DNA of 42,754 nucleotides. Origin: a virus. The notes under the pieces are model-generated. The model was not told where the DNA came from. It did no database searches and saw nothing but the letters and a program-made list of their open reading frames with translations. A program made the position numbers and the translations under genes. The stretch covers positions 1-42,754 of IMG/VR virus record IMGVR_UViG_3300023184_000237; one strand, written 5' to 3'. Positions 35,372 to 42,606 of this stretch are shown in pieces; the stretch's first letter is position 1; each line of letters begins with the position of its first letter.

Positions 35372-36010
35372 ATGACTACTTATCAGCGAATAAACTATCG
35401 TAAAATCTACGAGCAGTACCACGGACCTATACCAAAAGAGCCCAACGGGCGCAGTTATGAAATACATCATAAAGATGGGAATCATACCAATAACAATCCT
35501 ACAAATTTAGTAGCCGTAACTTTACAAGAACATTATGATATACATTATGCTCAAGGTGATTATGGAGCATGTTATATGATGGCATCTCAGCGTATGAATA
35601 GAACTCCAGAAGAAATTGCACAGATTGCCAGTCTTCAACAACAAGCCAGAGTAGCGGCAGGAACACATCACTTATCGGGTGGACAAATACAAAGACGATT
35701 AGTAGCAGAAGGAAAACATCACTTACTAAGTGGCGACATTCAGCGACGAACAGCACTAAAAAGAGCGGCAGAAGGAACACTGCCGGGGCAAGGACCTAAG
35801 AATCCATTCTGGGGCGGTGAAATACAGAGAAAGTTAGTTGCTGAAGGAAAACATCCATTGCAAGGACCTGCTCATAATCTAAATCGTATTAAGAATGGAA
35901 ATCATCCTTCTCAAATTAAAAAAACTTGCCCGCATTGCGGCAAAACTACAAGTACTAATACCTATGCCCAGTGGCATGGTGATAAGTGCAAAGTATCGAA
36001 AGGCGTATAA
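35372..36010 (+). CDS. HNH homing endonuclease with NUMOD3-like repeats
   Basis: 212 residues. The HNH motif is at residues 30-58: EIHHKDGNHTNNNPTNL with His32, His33 and Asn45, then QEHYDIHY (His54, His58). Residues ~93-180 hold repeated GGxIQRRLVAEGKH units of the NUMOD3 DNA-binding type. A C-terminal zinc-finger-like knuckle uses Cys186, Cys189, His202 and Cys206 (CPHCGK, WHGDKC). Such genes cut phage DNA lacking the element and spread by repair; they usually give the phage no structural component. The ribosome site AAAGGGA lies 10 nt before the ATG and inside possible hairpins. Codon use is visibly more AT-rich than in neighbouring virion genes, consistent with a mobile element. Confidence 0.88.
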   Translation: MTTYQRINYRKIYEQYHGPIPKEPNGRSYEIHHKDGNHTNNNPTNLVAVTLQEHYDIHYAQGDYGACYMMASQRMNRTPEEIAQIASLQQQARVAAGTHHLSGGQIQRRLVAEGKHHLLSGDIQRRTALKRAAEGTLPGQGPKNPFWGGEIQRKLVAEGKHPLQGPAHNLNRIKNGNHPSQIKKTCPHCGKTTSTNTYAQWHGDKCKVSKGV

Positions 36011-36013
36011 ATA
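36006..36013 (+). promoter_or_regulatory. Late promoter, perfect TATAAATA
   Basis: Exact match to the T4 late promoter consensus. The stop codon of the HNH gene (36008-36010) is inside it. It lies 24 nt before ATG 36038, with TTAGGA near 36025 as ribosome site. Confidence 0.65.
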
Positions 36014-36037
36014 AGTCATATTACTTAGGAACCCGAC

Positions 36038-38509
36038 ATGGACAATTTTTTCTACAATCTTAACGACAAGTTGAATAGCATTCGCGAGAAGCCAGAGACC
36101 ACACACAAACAACTCAACGAACGTGACATGAGTCGTGCTGCCAAGGGCTATGAGAAGTATGGCAAAGAGGGCATGGAGGCTTTGGCCAAGGCCGGACGTG
36201 AAGGCAAGAGCCTGGACCCTATACGTGACAAGTACAACAAGTATAAAGATTCCGTAGAAGAAGCCTCGGGTGATTATTCAGCCAAGAAGGCACGTGCCGG
36301 CCGAGACATTGGCAAGCCAGGCAAGAACTTTGAAAAGATTGCCAAGGATGCTGGCCAGCGTTATGGTTCAAAAGCAGCCGGTGAGCGTGTGGCAGGTGCT
36401 GTGCTGAACAAATTGCGTCATCCCAAAGAAGGCATGGGCGACGTAGTGAAAAAAGTTGGCAGTGCAGTTAAGAAAGTTGGCGGCGCTGTGTTAAACAAAT
36501 TAGGCCATGGTGACGATCAAGCCATGCGCAAAGACTTACAACGCAAGATGGGCATGCCACAAACAGGTAAGAAGCCAGAACAAGTTAAAGAAAAAATGTC
36601 ACCGGCTAAATCACAAAGTTTTGCCGCCTTGGCACCTCCCAAAGACAAAATTACTTTTGCTGACAAGATTGCCGGCGCTAAAAAAGAAGTTGATGAAATG
36701 TTGGGCGATGTGGCTGCTGAAGCAATCAAAGGTGTGCTCAGTCCCAAGCAAAAGAAAATCGACATGAACAAGAATGGCCGACTAGATGCCAACGACTTTG
36801 CTATGCTACGTGGTGGCAAGACCAGCAACGGCGGCACAGTTACCAAGACCAAGACAGGTATGAAGCACTCTGCAGGTCCAGGCCGATACGGCGGATCAGA
36901 CGAAGAATCCCATGTGGTTGATCGTCTCAAAGGTCCAAGCACAAAGAATCTGACAGGTAAACAAGAGACCGACGAAGGCTGGGACGAAATGGAAAAAGAC
37001 GTCAAGAGCCGTATGGGTGCTCGTAAGGTTGGTGACGTCACACACGGTGACAAACATGACACACAAGAGATTCCTGGCGGTCGCAGAGTAACACGCCGTG
37101 TTGATCCCAACACAGGTTATTCAGTAGGTGCCGATAGTGATGAGCCAGCCGCAGGTGAAAAGCGCGGACGTGGTCGTCCAAAAGGCCCTGCTAAAGCACC
37201 AGAGCGTGTGACCGGCCGGGCTACCAAACACAAAGGCGGTCGTAAAACCAACGAAGGTGATCTTGAAATTACAGATCGTGGCGAGTACGATCAAGAAGGC
37301 GAAATGGCCAAAGATGACATCAAGACTATTGTGCGTCATGCACAGGCCTTGGAAAAAATCCTGGGTGACAACGACAACTTGCCAGAATGGGTGCAAGCCA
37401 AGTTGGCCAAGATTGAAGGCATGATGACTGCTGTGGATGACTACATGCAGAATCAAGAGGGTGATGACGAAATGGCCATGGGCGAAGAAAAAACTTCTAC
37501 TCGTGACAACCGCGCTGAACGAGCCGGCCGCAAGGTAACCAAAGACATTGAGTATGATGAGAAAAAGAAAGATCATATTCACGGCAAGAAGCGTGGCAGT
37601 GAAGATGCTAAGGCAGAAAAAGCCGGCAAGAAAGTGGCTAAAGACATTGAGTACGATGAAAAGAAAAAGAAAGTCAAAGAAGCAGGCGGAACAGACACTC
37701 CCACAGCATCAAGTGGTTTTGGTTTTGGACAAGGCATTTATGATTCAATGAATCGTGAACTTGAAAGCATGATTGCTGAAAGTATGAATGTTAGCATGAG
37801 CATGAACACAGATGCCAACGGTGGTCCAAGCAAGAGCATAACTGTTACTGCTACAGATGATGACGCACTCAAACTAGGCGAGTTGTTGAAAAACGCCGGC
37901 CTAGGCGGACATGATTACCCACACATTGAAGGTGGTGCTGATATGGATCATCCAGGTGCTATCGAAGTAAATGGCACAATGGATGCTGAAGGTGCAGAAG
38001 CACTTGCTGATAAAATTCGCCAGGCCATGGGCGACCATGATCACGCAGAAGGCGAAGTATGCGATGCCTGTGGTCAAGAAGACTGCGGTTGCGAAGAAGT
38101 TGACGAAGCCTACGGCGATGACGCAGTGAGCCAAAACTCACCTGACTTCCCGAGCAACACTGAAACCAATGATGATTCACTACAATATTCCGGTGGCCTA
38201 AACGGTCCCAAGTCAACTGGTCAAACAACTATACCTGTTGTTGCCAGTCAAGATGACAGACAAAAAGGTTATGGAGATGGATTTGATGAAGACAGCCTAG
38301 CACGTTTGCGTGAAATGGCCGGGATCCGTGAAGCCAAGAAAGATGTTGAAGAAGAAAAAACTGAAGAAGGTAATCTTTTTACCGGCAACTTAGCCAAGGC
38401 CCGTGCTGATGGCAAAAAAGAAGCCGACTTAGATGGCGACGGTGACATGGAAAAAGTCAAAGAAAGCATTCGTGATTTGACACGTCGTTGGAACCAATTC
38501 AAAGGATAA
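36038..38509 (+). CDS. Large charged head-associated protein candidate with AT-hook and EF-hand-like motifs (823 aa)
   Basis: 823 residues, strongly Lys/Glu/Asp/Gly-rich, largely disordered or helical. The N-terminus (FFYNLNDKLNSIREKP, then GYEKYGKEGMEALAKAGREG) recurs in marine T4-like phages, from memory. An EF-hand or dockerin-like loop DMNKNGRLDANDF is encoded near 36760-36800, and a second Asp-rich loop DLDGDGDMEKVKE near the C-terminus. KRGRGRPKGPAKAP (near 37160) is a canonical AT-hook for minor-groove DNA binding. Two near-repeats of AGKKVxKDIEYDEKKK lie at ~37530-37670, and CDACGQEDCGCEE at ~38065-38095 may bind metal. An I-A-E-S site at 37772-37783 fits the T4 prohead protease consensus. 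A scaffold or DNA-associated internal head role is plausible but unproven. Confidence 0.75.
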   Translation: MDNFFYNLNDKLNSIREKPETTHKQLNERDMSRAAKGYEKYGKEGMEALAKAGREGKSLDPIRDKYNKYKDSVEEASGDYSAKKARAGRDIGKPGKNFEKIAKDAGQRYGSKAAGERVAGAVLNKLRHPKEGMGDVVKKVGSAVKKVGGAVLNKLGHGDDQAMRKDLQRKMGMPQTGKKPEQVKEKMSPAKSQSFAALAPPKDKITFADKIAGAKKEVDEMLGDVAAEAIKGVLSPKQKKIDMNKNGRLDANDFAMLRGGKTSNGGTVTKTKTGMKHSAGPGRYGGSDEESHVVDRLKGPSTKNLTGKQETDEGWDEMEKDVKSRMGARKVGDVTHGDKHDTQEIPGGRRVTRRVDPNTGYSVGADSDEPAAGEKRGRGRPKGPAKAPERVTGRATKHKGGRKTNEGDLEITDRGEYDQEGEMAKDDIKTIVRHAQALEKILGDNDNLPEWVQAKLAKIEGMMTAVDDYMQNQEGDDEMAMGEEKTSTRDNRAERAGRKVTKDIEYDEKKKDHIHGKKRGSEDAKAEKAGKKVAKDIEYDEKKKKVKEAGGTDTPTASSGFGFGQGIYDSMNRELESMIAESMNVSMSMNTDANGGPSKSITVTATDDDALKLGELLKNAGLGGHDYPHIEGGADMDHPGAIEVNGTMDAEGAEALADKIRQAMGDHDHAEGEVCDACGQEDCGCEEVDEAYGDDAVSQNSPDFPSNTETNDDSLQYSGGLNGPKSTGQTTIPVVASQDDRQKGYGDGFDEDSLARLREMAGIREAKKDVEEEKTEEGNLFTGNLAKARADGKKEADLDGDGDMEKVKESIRDLTRRWNQFKG

Positions 38510-38512
38510 TAT

Positions 38513-38686
38513 ATGACAACCAATCAACCTTTTACCGCAGGCCTAACAACACCTCCAGTGATGAACCCACACAGTCCAGCCACTGGTGGTTACAAACAAC
38601 AACCGGTATACATTCCGGGTGTGTTGGATCAAACACGCAACTTGTTTCAACCAGTTGTGAGTGAACCACCTAAGGATACAAAATAA
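38513..38686 (+). CDS. Small proline-rich protein (57 aa)
   Basis: ATG 38513 follows the stop of the 823-residue gene by 3 nt, with AAAGGA at 38501-38506 as ribosome site; the TAA stop overlaps the next ATG (TAATG). The protein is polar and proline-rich (FTAGLTTPPVMNPHSPATGG, then YIPGVLDQTRNLFQPVV) with no recognised domain. The tight coupling on both sides argues that it is a real gene. Possibly a minor virion peptide; no function can be assigned. Confidence 0.65.
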   Translation: MTTNQPFTAGLTTPPVMNPHSPATGGYKQQPVYIPGVLDQTRNLFQPVVSEPPKDTK

Positions 38687-39012
38687 TGGCTGCCGTTCAA
38701 GTTGTTAACACTGGATCAAACGTTCTTTGGACCACCGACAAGGTTGAAATTGCCACGACTCTTGCTACAGTAAATTTTCAAGTTATTCAAACACAGACAC
38801 AATACATACAGGCCAATGGTATTCCTGTAAATACTTCAATGCCAACTGGCAACTTATACGCAAATTCAGTTGTGGTTCCAGGAAACACTGTACAACAATA
38901 TTATGTTGGTGCAGGCAATTATCTGAGCATCACTGGCACTGTGTTTTCTGCCACAGCAATAGGTACTGCTACATCAGCACAGGCCGGTGTGTACGGCTCA
39001 ACTTCAAACTAA
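38686..39012 (+). CDS. Small putative virion protein (108 aa)
   Basis: 108 residues, translationally coupled to the 57-residue gene (TAATG). The composition is Thr/Val/Asn/Ala-rich with few charges, typical of beta-rich phage surface proteins: VQVVNTGSNVLWTTDKVEIA, NGIPVNTSMPTGNLYANSVV, VQQYYVGAGNYLSITGTVFS. No signal peptide or membrane helix. It might be a head decoration or fibre-associated protein; the asparagine- and glycine-rich style resembles the fibre genes at the left of the window. No named family recognised. Confidence 0.7.
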   Translation: MAAVQVVNTGSNVLWTTDKVEIATTLATVNFQVIQTQTQYIQANGIPVNTSMPTGNLYANSVVVPGNTVQQYYVGAGNYLSITGTVFSATAIGTATSAQAGVYGSTSN

Positions 39013-39014
39013 CA

Positions 39015-39401
39015 ATGCGAGCCTGTGAGTTCATGACTGAAGGCGCTGGTAAGCGTGGCGGAACAAGAGCCGCCGCCAGCCACGAGTTTGAACGAGCACA
39101 TCCTGGTATAGTTGGTCCTGGGGGCAAGGGAGACGTATATTGGGGCCGGTATTACGATCATTATCGTGTGGCAACATTGGCTGGTATGGATCTTGAGCAG
39201 TTGGAAAAAGCAGGCGATATAAATTTCTTTGGAAACTTGCCCATCTTCAGCGCCTACACTGAACACGATCGCAAAAAACTCACTGCCATTATGAAAAAAC
39301 TGGGTATGAAACCCCAAGATTCTATCAGCAACGGTAGTCATGAACCTGACTACGTCAATCACTCAAGCCCAGTGGCCGCCTTCAAGGGCTACAAAAAATA
39401 A
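39015..39401 (+). CDS. MRAxEF-family protein 1, putative internal head protein
   Basis: 128 residues, 2 nt after the preceding stop. It begins MRACEFMTE-GAG, close to the T4 capsid-targeting pattern (MKTYQEFIAE-A). The rest shares a scheme with the proteins at 40279 and 40671: a Y-x-x-Y-R hydrophobic strand (DHYRVATLAGMD), an aromatic-D helix (YTEHDRKKLTAIMKKLG), an S-x-E segment (NGSHEPDYVNH) and the end SSPVAAFKGYKK. I know of similar unnamed families in marine T4-like phages. Head packaging and injection is a hypothesis based on the N-terminus. Confidence 0.75.
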   Translation: MRACEFMTEGAGKRGGTRAAASHEFERAHPGIVGPGGKGDVYWGRYYDHYRVATLAGMDLEQLEKAGDINFFGNLPIFSAYTEHDRKKLTAIMKKLGMKPQDSISNGSHEPDYVNHSSPVAAFKGYKK

Positions 39402-39403
39402 TC

Positions 39404-40282
39404 ATGTGCGTAATCCTTGCCAAATACTTTGATGGTATTGGATGGGCCGGCGCCAAAAATCGCGACCGTAACTACACCCCTGTGTTGGATTTTGTTGAAG
39501 ACAAAAGCCACGACGTACAACGCATGATGATGCATGATCAAATAACTGGCTACAAAGAAGGCATCAACAATCATGGCATTAGCATCTTGAATACTAGTCT
39601 AGATGTATACGATGACGAAAGTGAAGTCGAAGCAGGCACCGCAGAAATCAGTCCTGACGGCCAAATAATTGCCCGGGCATTAACACAACATTCAGTAGCA
39701 GACGCTGTTCGAGTTCTACTAAAAGGAAAACTAGGCGGTTGTACAATTGTGTTTGATCAATACAAACTGTATCTAATCGAAGCCAGTGATTGGGATGGTG
39801 AACGGCCGTTTAAGTACGTGGTCAAACAAATCCCACGTACAGACACAGTGGCTAGAACCAATCATGGAATTTGGATGACTGACACAGGATACCAACGTAA
39901 CCCCAGTAATCGAAGCGAAACACTCAGCAGAATTTCAAGCGAAACCAGACTTGCATTGGCTGAAGCAGTGGTGGCTATTGCCGAAGAACCTGAAGATTTA
40001 GTGGACGGTATGTGCCAGGTGTATATAAACAATCCGCAACTAAATATAATGCGGACCAGCACAGAAGGCAAAAAAATGCGAACTACTAGTCAGCAGTTGT
40101 GTGTGCCTCGAGAGCGAACACTATATTGCCGCCCAGTTAGCAGTCATTTGCAATTTGACTTCTGGGGATTGAATCAACCCAACACTGATGTTTGGGTAGA
40201 AATTTTGAGCAATCGCGCACTGTGGCAGAATACCCAAGGTGATCCACCTTTTGGGCATATGAAAATGAAAGACGTCAAATGA
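39404..40282 (+). CDS. Ntn-hydrolase-like protein (C45/C59 type)
   Basis: 292 residues. The start MCVILAKYF places Cys2 at the mature N-terminus after Met removal, the nucleophile arrangement of N-terminal nucleophile hydrolases. AKNRDRNY (Asn19, Arg20, Asp21, Arg22), GINNHGISILNTSL and ARTNHGI (residues 150-156) match the acyl-CoA:6-aminopenicillanate acyltransferase (C45) and choloylglycine hydrolase group, which cleave or form linear amide bonds. The phage substrate is unknown; an acyl-homoserine lactone, a peptide or a host small amide are possible. It lies 2 nt after one MRAxEF gene and overlaps the next by ATGA, so it is part of the same operon. It has no capsid-targeting N-terminus itself. 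Confidence 0.8.
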   Translation: MCVILAKYFDGIGWAGAKNRDRNYTPVLDFVEDKSHDVQRMMMHDQITGYKEGINNHGISILNTSLDVYDDESEVEAGTAEISPDGQIIARALTQHSVADAVRVLLKGKLGGCTIVFDQYKLYLIEASDWDGERPFKYVVKQIPRTDTVARTNHGIWMTDTGYQRNPSNRSETLSRISSETRLALAEAVVAIAEEPEDLVDGMCQVYINNPQLNIMRTSTEGKKMRTTSQQLCVPRERTLYCRPVSSHLQFDFWGLNQPNTDVWVEILSNRALWQNTQGDPPFGHMKMKDVK

Positions 40283-40674
40283 GAGCAAAAGAATTTGTAG
40301 TAGAAGCAAAGTTTGGCAGTGCCCAGGACATTCCTGCAGATTCTAAAAAACTTCCAAAATCACATGCTTCAGCTATGAAAGGCATGATCAGCATGCCTGA
40401 CATTTCAATGACCAAACAAGGCGGCAGTCCTTACACACAATGGCGTTTTGGTATTGCCATGGCTGGTGCTCCTGACTATCCTACTGAACCTGCTGGCGCA
40501 TTTGCAGGTGACCCGTTGTTGGCAACCTACAGTGATGTTGATCTAGACATAATTAATGCGGCAGCAAAAACTGTAGGTGCCGGTGAAGTCAAAAAATTAA
40601 CCGACAATCGCAGTACCGAAGCCGAGCACGTACACAAAGCAAGCCCAGTTCGAGCATTTGGAGGATACAAATGA
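40279..40674 (+). CDS. MRAxEF-family protein 2, putative internal head protein
   Basis: 131 residues, coupled to the Ntn-hydrolase by ATGA. N-terminus MRAKEFVVE-AKFG resembles the T4 capsid-targeting sequence with a V-x-E-A cleavage-like site. The core has YTQWRFGIAMAGAP, TYSDVDLDIINAAAKTVG, and the end NRSTEAEHVHKASPVRAFGG. It aligns by eye with 39015 and 40671 over the whole length except for variable loops, so these are paralogues. No catalytic motif is visible. Confidence 0.75.
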   Translation: MRAKEFVVEAKFGSAQDIPADSKKLPKSHASAMKGMISMPDISMTKQGGSPYTQWRFGIAMAGAPDYPTEPAGAFAGDPLLATYSDVDLDIINAAAKTVGAGEVKKLTDNRSTEAEHVHKASPVRAFGGYK

Positions 40675-41051
40675 GAGCCCGAGAATTCATCACTGAACAA
40701 GCAACATTGCCTCCTGAACTGGCAGATCCCATGAATCATGTGTTTGTGTTGCCCGGTGTGCCATCCAGTGACCCGTATAAGATATATCGCTTGGGAGTGG
40801 CCATGGCTCGAGCCCGCAGTGATGCCGGCACTAACGATCCCATACCCAACATGCCTGAGTGGTCAGCACAAGCCGCATTTGGCGAAGACGCTGTGGTTGC
40901 TGGATTTAATGCTTCAGTTGAACCAATCATTGATCAAGCATTGAAAATGTCCGGATTGTCTGCTGAAAAAATACAAATCAGTACCCCAAATAGTTTAGAA
41001 CCACCTTCGGTAAACAAACAAAGCACAGTCAAGCCGTTTAACGGTTATTAA
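40671..41051 (+). CDS. MRAxEF-family protein 3, putative internal head protein
   Basis: 126 residues, coupled to protein 2 by ATGA. N-terminus MRAREFITE-QATL is the closest of the three to T4's EFIAE-A. The core follows the family: YKIYRLGVAMARARSDAG, VEPIIDQALKMSGL, NSLEPPSVNKQSTVKPFNGY. The tandem arrangement with overlapping start/stop suggests duplication followed by strong divergence. Function unknown; virion packaging is inferred from the N-terminus. Confidence 0.75.
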   Translation: MRAREFITEQATLPPELADPMNHVFVLPGVPSSDPYKIYRLGVAMARARSDAGTNDPIPNMPEWSAQAAFGEDAVVAGFNASVEPIIDQALKMSGLSAEKIQISTPNSLEPPSVNKQSTVKPFNGY

Positions 41052-41058
41052 ATTTAGA

Positions 41059-41066
41059 AATAAATA
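41059..41066 (+). promoter_or_regulatory. Late promoter element (AATAAATA)
   Basis: TAAATA at 41061-41066, then GATC, then ATG 41071. The 4-nt gap leaves no room for a Shine-Dalgarno after the expected start point, so a leaderless or nearly leaderless mRNA is predicted. Confidence 0.5.
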
Positions 41067-41070
41067 GATC

Positions 41071-41676
41071 ATGGCCAATCCACCACCACCATACGCAAAC
41101 ATAGCCGGCATTTCACGTGCCGACATGAAAGACAATGCACAGATCACTGTGCAAAATTACAATGGCGTTGCCAGACCCAGTGAACTTGTGGTTGATCAAC
41201 TTACTCAAAACGTATATGTAGGAAACACCAACGGTAATTTGAATTTAATAGCATACGGATCCGGAGTTACTAATCCCACAGCGTTTGACCCACAGTGGAC
41301 CGATGCATCAAGCACCACTGCTGGCGCAACGGTCACAGCATCCTACACCCTGATGGGCCCACTTTGTTATTTTCAGGTATATGTGGATTTTGCTACCTGC
41401 ACCAACTTTGGTACTTTAGGTTACCAAATTACTTTGCCATTCCCGTCTGATCAGACCATGCGTATGGCCGGCGGCACCTTGCATCAAACGTCAGGCACAG
41501 GTTCGCCGGCTCAATTTCACATTGCTGGCATTACTGATATAGCAAACAGTAACACCATACACAAACTGTACTATTCAGGCAGCACCACGGACCTAGCCTG
41601 GAAATACAACACACCGGTCAATGCTACCAACACTGGCAGCCACTTTGATCTCTGTGGCGTCTATCAAATAGCATAA
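41071..41676 (+). CDS. Putative virion surface protein (201 aa)
   Basis: 201 residues. The N-terminal ~65 residues (YANIAGISRADMKDNAQITV, then ARPSELVVDQLTQNVYVGN) form a domain I recall at the start of other marine phage structural proteins. The remaining ~130 residues are beta-rich with alternating hydrophobic strands (ASYTLMGPLCYFQVYVDF, LGYQITLPFP, AGGTLHQTSG, HFDLCGVYQIA), like a jelly-roll or fibre-tip domain. No signal peptide. A decoration or short fibre role is likely, but the family is not identified. It has its own late element and is followed by a perfect late promoter directly after its stop. Confidence 0.65.
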   Translation: MANPPPPYANIAGISRADMKDNAQITVQNYNGVARPSELVVDQLTQNVYVGNTNGNLNLIAYGSGVTNPTAFDPQWTDASSTTAGATVTASYTLMGPLCYFQVYVDFATCTNFGTLGYQITLPFPSDQTMRMAGGTLHQTSGTGSPAQFHIAGITDIANSNTIHKLYYSGSTTDLAWKYNTPVNATNTGSHFDLCGVYQIA

Positions 41677-41684
41677 TATAAATA
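41677..41684 (+). promoter_or_regulatory. Late promoter, perfect TATAAATA
   Basis: Exact T4 late consensus starting one base after the preceding stop, followed by CTGG and ATG 41689. The 4-nt spacing again predicts a leaderless mRNA. Confidence 0.6.
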
Positions 41685-41688
41685 CTGG

Positions 41689-42504
41689 ATGAAAAAACTC
41701 ATCTTTGTGCTGTTGCTCACAGCCGTTAACTTGGCCCACGCCTGGGACCAACGAGCCCCTAACCCCCCACAAGCCTGTGCAGTACACTCACCTTATGGAT
41801 TTGCCACAGTCAAACGACCTGTGCAACCCATTTGCCGCGAAGCGTATCTTGTGGCATATGATGCTCCTGTAAAGATTCCTGCTTATGTGGCCTACACATT
41901 GTTACCGCAAAACGCACTGGGTTGTTTTCCGCGTACCAATGCCTTTGTTGCTGATCAAAGCGTCCAGGGTGGTGCCCGACCAGATGACTATGCTGGCACA
42001 GGCTATGACAAAGGACATGCCGCTCCTGATGGTGACCTATCCTGGTCAGCACAAGTGGAATATGAATCATTCTTGATGACCAATATGTATCCGCAACACG
42101 GATCACTCAATCGTGGTATTTGGAAACTGTTGGAAACAAGTGTGCGTGGTTGGGCAGTACAACTCAATCAACCCTACACAATCTATGTAGGTGCGTTCTA
42201 CGGTGCCGGTGATGAGTCAATTGGCAACGGCGTCGTTGTGCCACACGGCTTTTACAAAATTGTAATCAATAACCAAACTAAGCAGATTGCTGGTTGGGCA
42301 TTCCCACATACCAAACCCTATGTTAATTTAGGCAATGACTTGACCAAGTTCCGACTGCCAGTTAGCCAAATTGAAATCACAGCCGGTGTTAAATTTGCTT
42401 ACCCAGCAGGTGCTCGAGAACTACAACCAGGTCAGGAATGGCCAGTGGACTACGGTGCTCTCACCAATGCCAAACGTGCCAAGTGTGGTCGCAATGCGGA
42501 ATAA
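41689..42504 (+). CDS. Secreted DNA/RNA non-specific endonuclease (NUC1 family)
   Basis: 271 residues. A clear signal peptide MKKLIFVLLLTAVNLAHA ends with an A-x-A cleavage site (Ala16-His17-Ala18), so the product should reach the periplasm or the outside. The catalytic motif of the Serratia nuclease family is present as Asp107-Lys108-Gly109-His110 (YDKGHAAPDGD; usually DRGH), with His110 as general base. Downstream NMYPQHGSLNRGIWKLLE contains the metal-binding Asn141, with Trp145 and Glu149 as in the family. These enzymes cut DNA and RNA without sequence preference. Export of a nuclease by a lytic phage is unusual; it could destroy competing DNA outside, salvage nucleotides, or act at lysis. 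It has a perfect late promoter. Confidence 0.92.
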   Translation: MKKLIFVLLLTAVNLAHAWDQRAPNPPQACAVHSPYGFATVKRPVQPICREAYLVAYDAPVKIPAYVAYTLLPQNALGCFPRTNAFVADQSVQGGARPDDYAGTGYDKGHAAPDGDLSWSAQVEYESFLMTNMYPQHGSLNRGIWKLLETSVRGWAVQLNQPYTIYVGAFYGAGDESIGNGVVVPHGFYKIVINNQTKQIAGWAFPHTKPYVNLGNDLTKFRLPVSQIEITAGVKFAYPAGARELQPGQEWPVDYGALTNAKRAKCGRNAE

Positions 42505-42571
42505 CGAGTATCCAGTGTTGCCGCCTGATGATGGTTACGACAGATATCGTAACCCTTACAGCCCTGTGTAA
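42494..42571 (+). CDS. Possible 25-residue peptide gene
   Basis: ATG 42494 overlaps the end of the nuclease gene and the frame ends at TAA 42569. The product is tyrosine/proline-rich (MRNNEYPVLPPDDGYDRYRN). No good ribosome site. It may be real by analogy with other coupled small genes here, or chance. Confidence 0.25.
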   Translation: MRNNEYPVLPPDDGYDRYRNPYSPV

Positions 42572-42594
42572 ATCTAACATGTTAAAATTGGTCA

Positions 42595-42602
42595 CGTAAA
42601 TA
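42595..42602 (+). promoter_or_regulatory. Late promoter element (CGTAAATA)
   Basis: TAAATA at 42597-42602, then CTAC, then ATG 42607: the 4-nt spacing seen at 41061 and 41677. Confidence 0.45.
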
Positions 42603-42606
42603 CTAC

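Noticed and set aside
42371-42571. 66-residue frame overlapping the nuclease gene
   Set aside because: Most of it is an out-of-frame shadow of the nuclease; only the last 25 codons from ATG 42494 are kept as a doubtful peptide.
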